DNA from: JANXVR01 sp034667405
GTDB taxonomy: Bacteria; Actinomycetota; UBA4738; HRBIN12
NCBI GenBank assembly: GCA_034667405.1
Contig: JAXDJX010000019.1
Span: 186,001-250,000 of the forward strand
Length of the DNA: 64,000 nt
Reading direction: 5' to 3'
The stretch's first letter is position 1, and each line of letters begins with the position of its first letter. This document shows, one piece after another, positions 33,387 to 42,677 of this stretch. Below the pieces are notes generated by a model. The model ran no database searches. It had not been told where the DNA came from and worked only from the letters and a program-made list of their open reading frames with translations. Both the position numbers and the translations under genes were made by a program.

Positions 33387-33986
33387 TCATCGGCCCGCCT
33401 CCCCGAAGATGCTGGTGGGAACCTCGGCTTTGCCGAACAGTCCCTCGGCCAAGCGAAGGCTCCAGGTGTCGAGTTCCCAGGCGATCCCCCGGTAGGCCTC
33501 CAGTGGCTGGCTCAGCGGATCGGCGATGTCCTCGTCCAGAGGGTTCCCCTTGAATCCGGCCTCACGCTCGGCGCTCGCCTGCGCCACGCGATCCACGAGC
33601 GCCTCTGGCGCACCGTTCGCCGGAGGCGGTAGCGCCTCGAGGAGGCGCACCAACTCTTTCAGCGTGAACACGCGAGGCTCGGCGGCTGGGTTGGCGCGGA
33701 TGATGGCATCGCGATGCTCTCTCGCCATGCAGAGCACCAAGTCGGCGTGCTCCACCATGTGTGGGCCCAGCTTCCGAGCCAGGTGACCGGAGATGTCGAC
33801 GTCGCGCTCGCTCGCGGCCTGTACCGACTCGGCCATCGCCGGCGAGCCCTCCCCTCCCGCGGTTCCCGCCGAGGAGACCCTCGGTGCGGCCTCCGCGAAC
33901 CGCCGAACCAGGATGCTGCGAAGGAACCCTTCCGCGAGTGGGGAACGGCAGATGTTTCCCGTGCAGACGACGAGGATGGAGGTCAT
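33387..33986 (-). CDS. Low-molecular-weight protein-tyrosine-phosphatase family protein
   Basis: 199-residue protein of the LMW-PTP/arsenate reductase fold. The P-loop VVCTGNICRSPLAEG has the CX5R site (C8, R14) and S15; the general-acid Asp is probably D156 in DEDIADPLSQP. It is longer than the usual ~150 because of an insertion around residues 110-145. Arg/Tyr-phosphatase (YwlE-like) or arsenate reductase roles are possible; its pairing with ywlC and glyA recalls the Bacillus ywlC-ywlE-glyA order. ATG overlaps the ywlC stop (ATGA). Confidence 0.85.
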   Translation of the reverse strand: MTSILVVCTGNICRSPLAEGFLRSILVRRFAEAAPRVSSAGTAGGEGSPAMAESVQAASERDVDISGHLARKLGPHMVEHADLVLCMAREHRDAIIRANPAAEPRVFTLKELVRLLEALPPPANGAPEALVDRVAQASAEREAGFKGNPLDEDIADPLSQPLEAYRGIAWELDTWSLRLAEGLFGKAEVPTSIFGEAGR

Positions 33987-34609
33987 AGCGAGGGCCGCGA
34001 GTCTAGCAGTGGCCCCTCGCCCGCCAGAAATCGAGCGATGTCTGCCTCCGAGAGCTCGCCGCTCCGCAGGATCCTCGGTTCGGCGCCGGTCAGGTCCACG
34101 ACCGTGGACGCAGCACCTGAGAGCATCGCCTCCTGACACAAGTAGACGGCCACGGCGTCGCCGAACGCGGCGGCGAGCGATCCTGCGTCTTGGAGCGGGG
34201 GCTCGCCGGATCGATTGGCGCTGGTCACCGCGAGTGGACCGGTTCGGGCGAGGATCGCCAGGGCGAGTGGGTGCCTCGGGATGCGCACCCCAACCGTGCC
34301 GGCTTCTCCTCCGAGGTTCCAACCCATGGCTCTCGCGGCCCGCGGCAGCACCAGCGTGAGGGGACCGGGCCAAGCAACAGCCAACAGCTCGGCCCGTTCG
34401 TCGAACTCGGCCACCTGGTGCGCATCGTCGAACGATCCGGCAAGGATCGGTAGGGCGAGCCCCTCTTGACGCTGTTTGACAGCGAAGACCTTCTTCGTGG
34501 CTGCGGCATCGTCGGGGCGAGCTGCAAGCCCGTACACGGTGTCCGTGGGGAACACGACGAGATCTCCGCGTGCGAGCGCCTCGGCTGCCTCGGTGATCGG
34601 GTCCGTCAC
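33983..34609 (-). CDS. ywlC: Threonylcarbamoyl-AMP synthase (YrdC/Sua5 family)
   Basis: 208-residue YrdC-domain enzyme making threonylcarbamoyl-adenylate for the t6A37 modification of ANN-decoding tRNAs. Marks: VFPTDTVYGLAA, the KQR element in VKQRQEGLALPIL, WPGPLTLVLPR, GVRIPRHPLAL and TSANRSGEPP. Short form without the C-terminal Sua5 domain. GTG start overlaps the prmC stop (GTGA). Confidence 0.92.
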   Translation of the reverse strand: MTDPITEAAEALARGDLVVFPTDTVYGLAARPDDAAATKKVFAVKQRQEGLALPILAGSFDDAHQVAEFDERAELLAVAWPGPLTLVLPRAARAMGWNLGGEAGTVGVRIPRHPLALAILARTGPLAVTSANRSGEPPLQDAGSLAAAFGDAVAVYLCQEAMLSGAASTVVDLTGAEPRILRSGELSEADIARFLAGEGPLLDSRPSL

Positions 34610-35439
34610 GAGTTCCGCCCCGAGACGGCTCGATCACGGCCCGTCAGGTCCTGATGGACCACCACGTCGACGAAGCCCGCCTCCTCCGCCAGCGCGGCTG
34701 CCTCCGGCCCCTGCGAGTCGCCGATCTCCGTCACGAGCGCGCCACCGGAACGGAGCCAATGGGGTGCTTCCATGACCAGCGGGCGAAGCACGGCCATCCC
34801 GCCGATCAAGGCAGCGTGGGGATCGGCACGAACGTCCGGTGGAAGGCCTTCGTGGGCGGAGGGCTCGAGGTAGGGCGGGTTGGCGATCGCCAGGTCGATG
34901 GACGCCTTGAGTTCGGAAGGAACGGCGTGCCAAAGGTCACCCTCGATCGTCGCGATCACAAGCCCCAGACGTTCTGCGTTCGCCCGGGCGAGCCGGATGG
35001 CTTCGGGCGAGCGGTCGACGGCGATCACCTTGGCGCCGGGGTGTTCGTCCGCGATGGCCAAGGCGATCGCCCCCGAACCGGTCCCGAGGTCCACGACCGT
35101 CGGGGCGTCAACATCGCGGATGGTGGCGAGGCCGACCTCAACCACCGTTTCCGTCTCCGGGCGCGGGACGAACACGCCGGGACGAACCTCGAGCGTGAGT
35201 CGTCTGAACCCCTGCTCTCCCGTGATGTGTTGCAACGGCGTGCCAACACACCGGCGGCACAGAGCCCGTCCGAAGAGTTTGGCCTCGGCGGTCGAGAGGC
35301 CTTCCTTGCGTCGGTAGAGGCCGGAGCGGTCGAGACCGAGGACGCTTCCAAGGAGGAGCTCGGCGTTCGCGAGCGGACTCTCGACTTCGTGGCGGTCTAG
35401 ATACGCGGCGGCGCGGCGAAGGACGTCGGACGGTTGCAC
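34606..35439 (-). CDS. prmC: Release factor glutamine methyltransferase
   Basis: 277-residue SAM methyltransferase that N5-methylates the GGQ glutamine of release factors. N-terminal helical domain (LRRAAAYLDRHEVESPLANA), SAM motif VVDLGTGSGAIALAIA (116-130) and the catalytic NPPY (187-190). The GTG start lies 1 nt after the prfA stop, coupling modifier and substrate. A much longer in-frame extension upstream is antisense-like sequence in prfA and is rejected. Confidence 0.93.
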   Translation of the reverse strand: MQPSDVLRRAAAYLDRHEVESPLANAELLLGSVLGLDRSGLYRRKEGLSTAEAKLFGRALCRRCVGTPLQHITGEQGFRRLTLEVRPGVFVPRPETETVVEVGLATIRDVDAPTVVDLGTGSGAIALAIADEHPGAKVIAVDRSPEAIRLARANAERLGLVIATIEGDLWHAVPSELKASIDLAIANPPYLEPSAHEGLPPDVRADPHAALIGGMAVLRPLVMEAPHWLRSGGALVTEIGDSQGPEAAALAEEAGFVDVVVHQDLTGRDRAVSGRNS

Positions 35440-35440
35440 G

Positions 35441-36517
<1,077 letters not shown>

Positions 36518-36525
36518 CGCTATCG

Positions 36526-36531
36526 ATTATC
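36526..36531 (-). promoter_or_regulatory. Predicted -10 (GATAAT) of prfA, leaderless
   Basis: GATAAT on the minus strand ends 8 nt before the prfA ATG in the 79-bp gap after the DivIVA-domain gene, the same spacing as the other leaderless starts of the window. The first base deviates from consensus; no clear -35. Confidence 0.45.
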
Positions 36532-36596
36532 CAGCCCAGGACGCGCAGCGGCCTCGCCGGGGGCTAGAACACCGAGATCTGCCGGGGGAACGTTCG

Positions 36597-37307
36597 TCAG
36601 TCGAGGCCGGAGTCACCCGGCTCGACATCGAGATCGAATTCGATAGGTGGCAAGTCGCTGAACGCGGTGGCGACCCACAGCTCTTCGTACCGAGGGTCTG
36701 CCGGCGAGCTCGCTCTCGCTGCCGCTTCGATGGCGTCTGCGTCACCGGAGGCCGCCGGAACGATCACCGCCTCCAGCTCGTTGGCTACACCCAACAGATG
36801 TGACTGCATCTGCTGCAGCTGATCGACCAACGTCTCGCGTCGGGAGGACAACGTGGACAGCACCCGGTCGGCTTCTTCCTGCGCGTGTTGAAGGAATTCC
36901 GAACCCTCCTGGCGTGCCTCCTCGGCCCGCGACTGCGCGTCCACGCGGATACGATCGGCCTCCGTGCGGGCTTCGCCGATCATCCGTCCGGATTCGCTGC
37001 CCGCCTCTTCGACCAACCGCTGCGCCTCGCGATCGGCCGTGGCGAGGAGTCCCGCCATCCGCTTGGCGAATTGTTCGTAGGGGTCGATCTGGGGCTGGGC
37101 GGGCTCGGAGGCGATCGCCGGTCCTTTCTCGCTGGACAGTCGCGCCTCTCGAAGCTCCTTCTCAAGGGTCTCCACCTGGGTGGAGACCTGCGCCAGGTAC
37201 TCGCGCACTTGCTCGGGGTCATAGCCACGGCGGATGGTCGCGAACTCGCGACGGCGGATCTGCTCCGCGCTGGGTAGCAAAGGAAGGTCCAGGTCGGTAG
37301 AGGACAT
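36597..37307 (-). CDS. DivIVA-domain coiled-coil protein
   Basis: 236-residue protein. N-terminal segment (LPSAEQIRRREFATIRRGYDPEQ, here given as RREFATIRRGYDPEQVREYL) is the short DivIVA-type membrane-curvature domain, followed by a long Glu/Ala-rich coiled coil (~80-190: RLVEEAGSESGRMIGEARTE, EARQEGSEFLQHAQEEADRV) and an acidic C-terminus ending in DLDVEPGDSGLD. Probably a polar or septal scaffold related to Wag31/SepIVA-type proteins. ATG has AGGAGG 10 nt upstream; an earlier in-frame Met lacks one. Sits between the RTX gene and prfA. Confidence 0.75.
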   Translation of the reverse strand: MSSTDLDLPLLPSAEQIRRREFATIRRGYDPEQVREYLAQVSTQVETLEKELREARLSSEKGPAIASEPAQPQIDPYEQFAKRMAGLLATADREAQRLVEEAGSESGRMIGEARTEADRIRVDAQSRAEEARQEGSEFLQHAQEEADRVLSTLSSRRETLVDQLQQMQSHLLGVANELEAVIVPAASGDADAIEAAARASSPADPRYEELWVATAFSDLPPIEFDLDVEPGDSGLD

Positions 37308-37379
37308 TGGGGAAGGCCTCCTGCGGTTGGGGTAGACCCGAATCTTCGACCGGAGGAGGGGCCGATGCAACGACCTGGG

Positions 37380-37418
37380 GGAAAACGACGAACGGCGGGC
37401 CCGATGGACCCACCGTTC
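37380..37418 (-). terminator. Rho-independent terminator after the RTX-repeat gene
   Basis: On the minus strand a 10-bp stem GAACGGTGGG/CCCGCCGTTC (one G-T pair) with a 9-nt loop is followed by GTCGTTTTCC, starting 20 nt after the stop of the RTX gene. The only convincing stem-plus-T-tract terminator I found in the window. Confidence 0.65.
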
Positions 37419-37438
37419 GTACGTTCGATCTATTCGGG

Positions 37439-37978
37439 CTACGGCGCGTTGCAGTCGGTCACGGTGTCGTTCCCACCGGTACCGGTGCAGTTGTCGATGC
37501 CGTTGCCGCCATCGATGTTATCGCTGGCCTGGTCGGAGCCGGCGTCGATGTTGTCCGAACCGAAACCGCCGTCGACGGTGTCGGGGCCTGCGCCGGCGCT
37601 GATGTCGTCATTTCCTGCCCCGCCCGTGATCCAGTCGGACCCTCCGCCGGAGTTGACGGTGTCGTTGCCATTGGAGGCATGGACGGTGTCGCCGCCACCG
37701 CCGGCGTTGACCAGGTCATTCCCCCAGCCGGAGTCCACGAAGTCTGCTCCGCCTCGCGAGCGGACGATGTCGTTGCCTCCGTACGAGCAGATCTTGTCGT
37801 TGCCGTTGCCGGTCACCATCACGTCGTCGGCACCCGAGCCCTGGAACACCCCAGGGCCTCCCCCTGCGCAGGGATCGGTGTTCGCCCCCGCGTGGGTCAA
37901 ACCCAGAGCCGGCACCGCTAGGCCGCCGAGTATCAGAGCTCCTGTGGCAACCCGCAGTTTCCAAGCCTGTAGACGCAT
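37439..37978 (-). CDS. Small secreted RTX-like (hemolysin-type Ca-binding repeat) protein
   Basis: 179-residue protein with a signal peptide (residues ~1-31, WKLRVATGALILGGLAVPAL) and then almost only glycine/aspartate nonapeptide-like repeats: GNGNDKICS, YGGNDIVRS, RGGADFVDS, GWGNDLVNA, GGGGDTVHA, NGNDTVNSG, GGSDWITGG, AGNDDISAG and so on. Such repeats fold into a calcium-filled parallel beta-roll. Two Cys pairs near the ends (C37/C64 region and C163/C176 region) may cap it. No catalytic domain, so probably a structural or adhesive surface protein. Good AAGGAG ribosome site and its own terminator indicate a monocistronic gene. Confidence 0.8.
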   Translation of the reverse strand: MRLQAWKLRVATGALILGGLAVPALGLTHAGANTDPCAGGGPGVFQGSGADDVMVTGNGNDKICSYGGNDIVRSRGGADFVDSGWGNDLVNAGGGGDTVHASNGNDTVNSGGGSDWITGGAGNDDISAGAGPDTVDGGFGSDNIDAGSDQASDNIDGGNGIDNCTGTGGNDTVTDCNAP

Positions 37979-38076
37979 GACTGCGCTCCTTCCTACAACG
38001 ATGAAGTACGAAGAACGTATCGGCCTATGGTGCGTGTCCTAAAGGCTCGCGTCAACGACCCCGGCCGGCGAGGGCA

Positions 38077-38988
38077 TCAGGAAGACGCTGCTCCTGCTTG
38101 CGACTCCCGTTCCAGGACTTCTTCGAACGAGCGGATCGCCACTTCTAGTTGGTCGGCGTCGGGTTCCTGCGTGGTGATGTGCTGCAACCAGATCCCGGGG
38201 GCCATGAGGGCGCGCATGACGGCAGACTTCTCGAATCTGGCACCCAGACGCAGTGCCTCGTAAGACAACCCCGCGATGATGGGAACCGCGATAACCCTCG
38301 AGGCCAAGCGCCACAGGATCCCCGGTGTCGGCATCACGGAGAACACGACAACCGTGACCAGCATCACGATGATCAAGAAGTTCGTCCCACAGCGAACGTG
38401 CTCCTTGGGGAACCGATCGATGACGGTGGGCTCGAGCGGAACGGCGTGCTCATACGCGGCGATGGTCTTGTGTTCAGCCCCGTGATACTCGAACACGCGA
38501 TGGACCTCCTTCGTTCGACCGATCACCCAGAGGTAGCCGACGAACAGCACGACGCGGAAGACACCTTCCAGGACGTTCGTCCAAACGCCGCCGCCTAGAC
38601 GGTGCTGCACCCAGCCGAAGAGCGCCGCAGGTCCGACGATGAAGATCCCTACGAAGAGGACCATCGCGACGGCAAGTGTGATCCCCATCTGTCGTGAGGA
38701 GAGCTTGGTGTCGGATTCCGTCGATTCGTTCGAGGCGATGAGGAGGGCTCGGACGCCGATGGCGAGCGATTGCCCCAGCACGATGACGCCGCGAAGGAAG
38801 GGCTTACGCAGAACCGGATATCGCTTGGTCACCGATTCGATCGGGAAGGACTCGACGTGGATGTCGCCAGAGGGCTTGCGAACGGCGACGGCCCAGACAT
38901 CGGCGCCGCGCATCATGACGCCCTCGGGAACCGCCTGCCCTCCGTAGAGGTGATCGCTCCGCGGTGGCGAGGCGCCGGCCTCCCCCAC
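38077..38988 (-). CDS. DUF1385 family (YqhQ-like) membrane protein
   Basis: 303-residue membrane protein of unknown function. The N-terminal YGGQAVPEGVMMRGADVWAV is the hallmark of DUF1385, followed by ~5 hydrophobic segments and VFEYHGAEHKTIAAYEH, PKEHVRCGTNFL. The conserved His/Glu/Cys set (HGAEHKT, HVRCGT) suggests a metal- or heme-binding or processing role, not proven. Gene neighbourhood rpmE-DUF1385-prfA is common in Gram-positives. GTG start overlaps the rpmE stop (TAGTG). Confidence 0.85.
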   Translation of the reverse strand: MGEAGASPPRSDHLYGGQAVPEGVMMRGADVWAVAVRKPSGDIHVESFPIESVTKRYPVLRKPFLRGVIVLGQSLAIGVRALLIASNESTESDTKLSSRQMGITLAVAMVLFVGIFIVGPAALFGWVQHRLGGGVWTNVLEGVFRVVLFVGYLWVIGRTKEVHRVFEYHGAEHKTIAAYEHAVPLEPTVIDRFPKEHVRCGTNFLIIVMLVTVVVFSVMPTPGILWRLASRVIAVPIIAGLSYEALRLGARFEKSAVMRALMAPGIWLQHITTQEPDADQLEVAIRSFEEVLERESQAGAASS

Positions 38989-39215
38989 TACTGCTTCGCG
39001 GCTTGCTGGGCGGCCTGCGTCTTCGCGATGCGCCGCTGATACCGCTCGACGCGGCCACCCGTGTCAAGGAGCTTCTGCTTGCCGGTGTAGAAGGGATGGC
39101 AGTTCGAGCAGATGTCTGCTCGGATCTCGCTCACCGTGCTCCGGGTCTGGAACGTATTCCCGCACGAACAATGGACGTTCGCGATCTGGTAATCGGGATG
39201 GGTGTCTTGCTTCAT
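38988..39215 (-). CDS. rpmE: 50S ribosomal protein L31 (zinc form)
   Basis: 75-residue L31 of the 'C+' type: C16 and C18 (CSC) with C36 and C39 (CSNC) make the zinc ribbon, and HPFYTGKQKLLDTGGRVERY is the classic L31 signature. In zinc-starved cells such L31 is often replaced by a Cys-less paralogue under Zur; none is in the window. AGGAGA precedes the ATG by 6 nt. Downstream of rho, as in Mycobacterium. Confidence 0.96.
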   Translation of the reverse strand: MKQDTHPDYQIANVHCSCGNTFQTRSTVSEIRADICSNCHPFYTGKQKLLDTGGRVERYQRRIAKTQAAQQAAKQ

Positions 39216-39240
39216 CGTGGTCTCCTCATGATGGCTGCTT

Positions 39241-39282
39241 GAAGGGTACCGTCCGGCAGATCAGCTACCGGACGGAGCCTTC
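39241..39282 (-). repeat. Hairpin spanning the rho stop codon
   Basis: On the minus strand GAAGG-ct-CCGTCCGG-(11 nt)-CCGGACGG-tac-CCTTC: an 8-bp perfect stem extended by a 5-bp stem. The rho TGA lies in the loop. No U-tract, so not an intrinsic terminator; it could stabilise the rho 3' end or separate rho from rpmE expression. Confidence 0.5.
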
Positions 39283-41060
39283 GAGATCTCCTTCAGGAAC
39301 TGCTCGTTCGACTTGGTGGCGCGGATCTTGTCCGTGAGGAGTTCCAGTGCGGCGCCGGGCTCCAGAGCGTGGAGGACACGGCGGAGCTTGATCACCAACA
39401 CGAGCTCCTCGGGCGGGAGCAGGAGCTCTTCCTTCCGGGTTCCGGAGGCATCCACGTTGATCGCCGGGAACAATCGTTTCTCCGCCAATGAACGATCCAG
39501 GCGCAGCTCCATATTCCCGGTGCCCTTGAACTCCTCGAAGATGACCTCGTCCATGCGCGACCCGGTCTCGACCAGGGCGCTCGCGATGATCGTGAGCGAG
39601 CCGCCCTCCTCGATGTTCCTGGCGGCACCGAAGAAACGCTTCGGCGGGTAGAGCGCCGTCGAATCGACACCGCCGGAGAGGATCTTCCCGCTCGCGGGCG
39701 CCGCGAGGTTGTAGGCACGGGCCAGCCTGGTGATGGAGTCCAGCAGGATGGCGACGTCGCGACCGGTCTCAGCCAGCCGTCGAGCTCGCTCCAACACCAG
39801 TTCGGTGACCTGGATGTGCTGGTCCGCAGGCTTGTCGAACGTCGAGTAGACGACCTCAGCCGCGCCCACCGTTCGCTGCCAGTCGGTGACTTCCTCGGGC
39901 CGTTCATCCACGAGGAGAACCATGACGTGGGTGTCGGGACTCGAGTTCAGGATGCCGTTGGCGATCTGCTTCAGGACCGTGGTCTTCCCGGCTTTCGGCG
40001 GCGAGACCACCATGCCGCGCTGACCCTTCCCGATGGGCGCGACCATGTCCACGATCCGCTCGGTGATAGCCGAACCCTCGTGTTCCAGCCGGAACCGCTG
40101 TTCGGGGAACAGCGGGGTCAGCTTGTCGAAGTTCGGACGGCCCTTCGCCGCTTCGGGATCGAGATCGCTGACCGTGTCGACCTCGAGGAGGGCCCAGTAC
40201 TTCTCGTTGTCGCGCGGGCGGCGCACCTTGCCGACCACGACATCGCCCTTACGCAAGGAATACTTGCGAACCTGGCTGAGGGATACGTAGATGTCCTCGG
40301 GCCCCGGCAGGTAGCCGGAGGTCCGCAGGAACCCGTAACCCTCGGGAAGGATATCCAGGAGTCCTGTGGCGGTCGGGGCGTTGAGCATCTCCTCCGCACG
40401 CTCTTGCTCCTCGCGGACACGACGCTCTTCGCGCGCGCGGCGACGGTCCTCACGGGATGGACGCTGCCTGCGGCTCCGCGCATCCGCGTCTCCACCTTGG
40501 TCGCGCGATTGCCCGCCTTGAGACTGGTCGCCCTGAGGCGGTTGTGACGAGGTCGCCTGCTCGCGTTCGCGTGAGCGGCCGGCGTCTGAGCGGGCTCCGT
40601 CTGAGCGGGCTCCGTCTGAGCGCCCGGCGTCGCCGCGACCACGGTCACCACGGCTCCGGTCGTTGCGATCGCGGTCGGGTCGATCTTCGCGCTGGTTGCG
40701 GTCCCGGCCCTCCCGGGTGTCGCGCCCGTTGCCTGGTTCGGCGGCAACTCGGGATCCCTCGGTCACCATCTCGCCGTCCTGCTCGGCCGTTGGGACGACA
40801 GGGCTGCCTTCCTCGACCATCTCGGCGCTCGCTTCTTCGTCCGCCCTCGTGATCGTGGCGGCTGCGGGAGAGCCGGTGGACGGGGACGCATCAGGTCCGC
40901 CGTTCGATGTTCCGTCGCCCGAGGAGCGGTCGACGATGGCGTCGATGAGCCCGGCCTTGCGCAAGCGGGCACCGCCTTCGATGCCCAATGTCTGCGCGAT
41001 CTGCTGCAGCTCCGGGAGCAGCTTCCCTTCAAGGGTGCTGCGATCCGTGATGGTGTCCAT
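39261..41060 (-). CDS. rho: Transcription termination factor Rho with long disordered insertion
   Basis: 599-residue hexameric RNA helicase. Rho_N helices at ~10-45 (LLPELQQIAQTLGIEGGARL), then ~170 residues of low-complexity Arg/Asp/Gly/Ser/Gln sequence, the cold-shock RNA-binding domain (GLLDILPEGYGFLRTSGYLP), and the ATPase core with Walker A VVSPPKAGKTTVLKQIANG, Walker B DVAILLDSITRLARAYN and the R-loop NIEEGGSLTIIA. Insertions at this site are usual in high-GC Gram-positive Rho and extend RNA binding. GGGAAGGG precedes the ATG. Few intrinsic terminators are visible in the window, so Rho may carry much of the termination. Confidence 0.96.
   Translation of the reverse strand: MDTITDRSTLEGKLLPELQQIAQTLGIEGGARLRKAGLIDAIVDRSSGDGTSNGGPDASPSTGSPAAATITRADEEASAEMVEEGSPVVPTAEQDGEMVTEGSRVAAEPGNGRDTREGRDRNQREDRPDRDRNDRSRGDRGRGDAGRSDGARSDGARSDAGRSREREQATSSQPPQGDQSQGGQSRDQGGDADARSRRQRPSREDRRRAREERRVREEQERAEEMLNAPTATGLLDILPEGYGFLRTSGYLPGPEDIYVSLSQVRKYSLRKGDVVVGKVRRPRDNEKYWALLEVDTVSDLDPEAAKGRPNFDKLTPLFPEQRFRLEHEGSAITERIVDMVAPIGKGQRGMVVSPPKAGKTTVLKQIANGILNSSPDTHVMVLLVDERPEEVTDWQRTVGAAEVVYSTFDKPADQHIQVTELVLERARRLAETGRDVAILLDSITRLARAYNLAAPASGKILSGGVDSTALYPPKRFFGAARNIEEGGSLTIIASALVETGSRMDEVIFEEFKGTGNMELRLDRSLAEKRLFPAINVDASGTRKEELLLPPEELVLVIKLRRVLHALEPGAALELLTDKIRATKSNEQFLKEISKAPSGS
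40584..40627. repeat. 15-bp tandem repeat within the rho insertion
   Basis: GTCTGAGCGGGCTCC is repeated twice in tandem with a third partial copy, encoding the GARSDGARSDAGRS stretch. Being 15 bp, copy-number change keeps the frame, so insertion length may vary between strains. Confidence 0.7.
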
Positions 41061-41064
41061 GTGG

Positions 41065-41730
41065 CTAAGCCCTTCCCTTCAGTTCGGTCTGGAGCGTGTT
41101 CCAGTCGGCCTCGAACTTCTTCAGACCGATGTCGGTAAGTGGGTGTTTCACGAGCTTCTCGAAGACGTCGTACGGCATGGTGGCGATGTCGGCGCCCGCC
41201 TCAGCGCATTCGATGATGTGCATCGGGTGGCGGAGCGACGCTGCCAGAACCTGGGTCTCGTAGGCCTGCACCGCGTAGATCTCGGTGATCTGCCGGAGCA
41301 TGGCCATTCCATCCGAGCCAGCGTCGTCTAGCCTACCCAAGAACGGCGACACGATGTAGGCACCGATCTCGGCTGCCAGGATCGCTTGCGCCGGAGAGAA
41401 CACCAATGTGACGTTCAGCCGGATGCCGGCCTTGGTGAGTCGCTTGCCGGCCGAGAGTCCGTCGGGAGTCATCGGCAGCTTGACCACCACGTTCTCGGCT
41501 TTCTCCGCGAGTTTACGGCCCTCGGCTTCCATCGCGTCGGCGCTGGAGAGGTCCGTCACCTCAAGGGAGATGTCACCGTCCACCGTGGTCAGGATCTCCT
41601 GCCAGATAGCGTCGGGGTCGCCATGCTCTTTCGCGATGAGCGACGGGTTGGTGGTCACCCCTTTGAGGACACCCCACCGGTTGATCTCGCGTATCTCTTC
41701 GATGCTCGCGGTATCGAGGAAGAGCCTCAT
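41065..41730 (-). CDS. tal: Transaldolase (small Fsa/TalC-like type)
   Basis: 221-residue TIM-barrel transaldolase of the short subfamily. Schiff-base lysine K84 in VVVKLPMTPDG; start MRLFLDTASIEEI and GVTTNPSLIAKE are diagnostic. Transfers dihydroxyacetone units in the pentose phosphate pathway; some close relatives are fructose-6-phosphate aldolases. The ATG overlaps the 2-phosphoglycerate kinase stop by 4 nt and rho follows 4 nt downstream, so it is in the same run as the cyclic-DPG genes. Confidence 0.92.
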   Translation of the reverse strand: MRLFLDTASIEEIREINRWGVLKGVTTNPSLIAKEHGDPDAIWQEILTTVDGDISLEVTDLSSADAMEAEGRKLAEKAENVVVKLPMTPDGLSAGKRLTKAGIRLNVTLVFSPAQAILAAEIGAYIVSPFLGRLDDAGSDGMAMLRQITEIYAVQAYETQVLAASLRHPMHIIECAEAGADIATMPYDVFEKLVKHPLTDIGLKKFEADWNTLQTELKGRA

Positions 41731-42677
41731 GCTGTCCTGCCTTTCTCTGTCGTGTGCGACGGCACGGCCTGTTCGGCCCGAGCCGTTGCGCGTTCCATGA
41801 CCAGATCGATCACCGTGGCGATCGATTGATCGAACCCATAGTTCGGGATGACGGGAACACCGTGTGAGAGTGCCTGACTCTTCACGTAGCGCTGGAGCCG
41901 GCGGATGTTGTCGAAGCCTGCCTCGTACCGGCGGGCCGGACGCGAGGCGACCGCATCCTCTCGAGCAGCGAAGTGCGTCCGATGACGGTCCTCGTCCTCC
42001 ACCGCGATGACGAACGGCACCGCCAGGATCCGGTCCGCGTACGCCTCCACCTCGAAGAACCCGGGAACCACGTGGGCTCCTTCGATGATGATACTGGTGC
42101 CCTCGACTGCCGCTCGCTCGATGAGCGCGTTGATGCCGACGCTCACCGAGGCCGTCTGCTCACGGAAGCCCAGGACCAGCGCATCGGAAGCGCGCGTCGG
42201 CGGTTCCCGAAGCGCCGTATCGGCGCCGAACGAAGATGTGTGAAGGGTGGGCATGAGCTGAGGCGAGAGCATCGAACGCATGACCTCCCGGATGGCGTCG
42301 GTGGCCTCGACGCGAACGATCCCAAGGCGCGCCGCGAGCTGCGTGGCGATCGTGGACTTACCGACCCCGGTGGCGCCGCCGATGAGGATCACCAGCGGCA
42401 CGTCGAGCCGTTGGACCTCCCACCAACGGACCAGGTTCGTGGCATAGCGCTCTCCGGCCAGTCGTCGGAGGGCGTCCAGCGCCACCGCATTCAATTCTTC
42501 TCCGGTGATGGAGTCACGGCCTTCCGCTCGTAGGCGAGTTTCGATCTCCTCGGCCACCTCGTAAGCCCGGTATGGGGACAGCCCGGTGACCATGACTTCG
42601 GCCGCCATGAGCCCCTTGGAGAATGGGAGCCCGGCTTCGTTGTCGGAGATGACGATGTGGGGTGTTTTGTCGGTCAA
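41727..42677 (-). CDS. pgk2: 2-phosphoglycerate kinase (cyclic 2,3-DPG pathway)
   Basis: 316-residue protein with an N-terminal ATP-cone-like domain (~8-90: VISDNEAGLPFSKGLMAAEV, SPYRAYEVAEEIETRL) and a P-loop kinase domain starting at LVILIGGATGVGKST (Walker A 100-109). This two-domain layout and length match archaeal 2-phosphoglycerate kinase, which makes 2,3-bisphosphoglycerate from 2-phosphoglycerate and ATP, the first step to cyclic 2,3-DPG. The 4-nt overlap with the cDPG synthetase gene strongly supports the call. Other P-loop small-molecule kinases would lack the ATP-cone. Function is inferred, not proven in bacteria as far as I know. Confidence 0.82.
   Translation of the reverse strand: MTDKTPHIVISDNEAGLPFSKGLMAAEVMVTGLSPYRAYEVAEEIETRLRAEGRDSITGEELNAVALDALRRLAGERYATNLVRWWEVQRLDVPLVILIGGATGVGKSTIATQLAARLGIVRVEATDAIREVMRSMLSPQLMPTLHTSSFGADTALREPPTRASDALVLGFREQTASVSVGINALIERAAVEGTSIIIEGAHVVPGFFEVEAYADRILAVPFVIAVEDEDRHRTHFAAREDAVASRPARRYEAGFDNIRRLQRYVKSQALSHGVPVIPNYGFDQSIATVIDLVMERATARAEQAVPSHTTEKGRTA

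Noticed and set aside
37439..37978. Short repeats resembling a CRISPR or tandem-repeat array
   Set aside because: They encode RTX-type protein repeats with variable spacing and sequence; no identical repeats with unique spacers.
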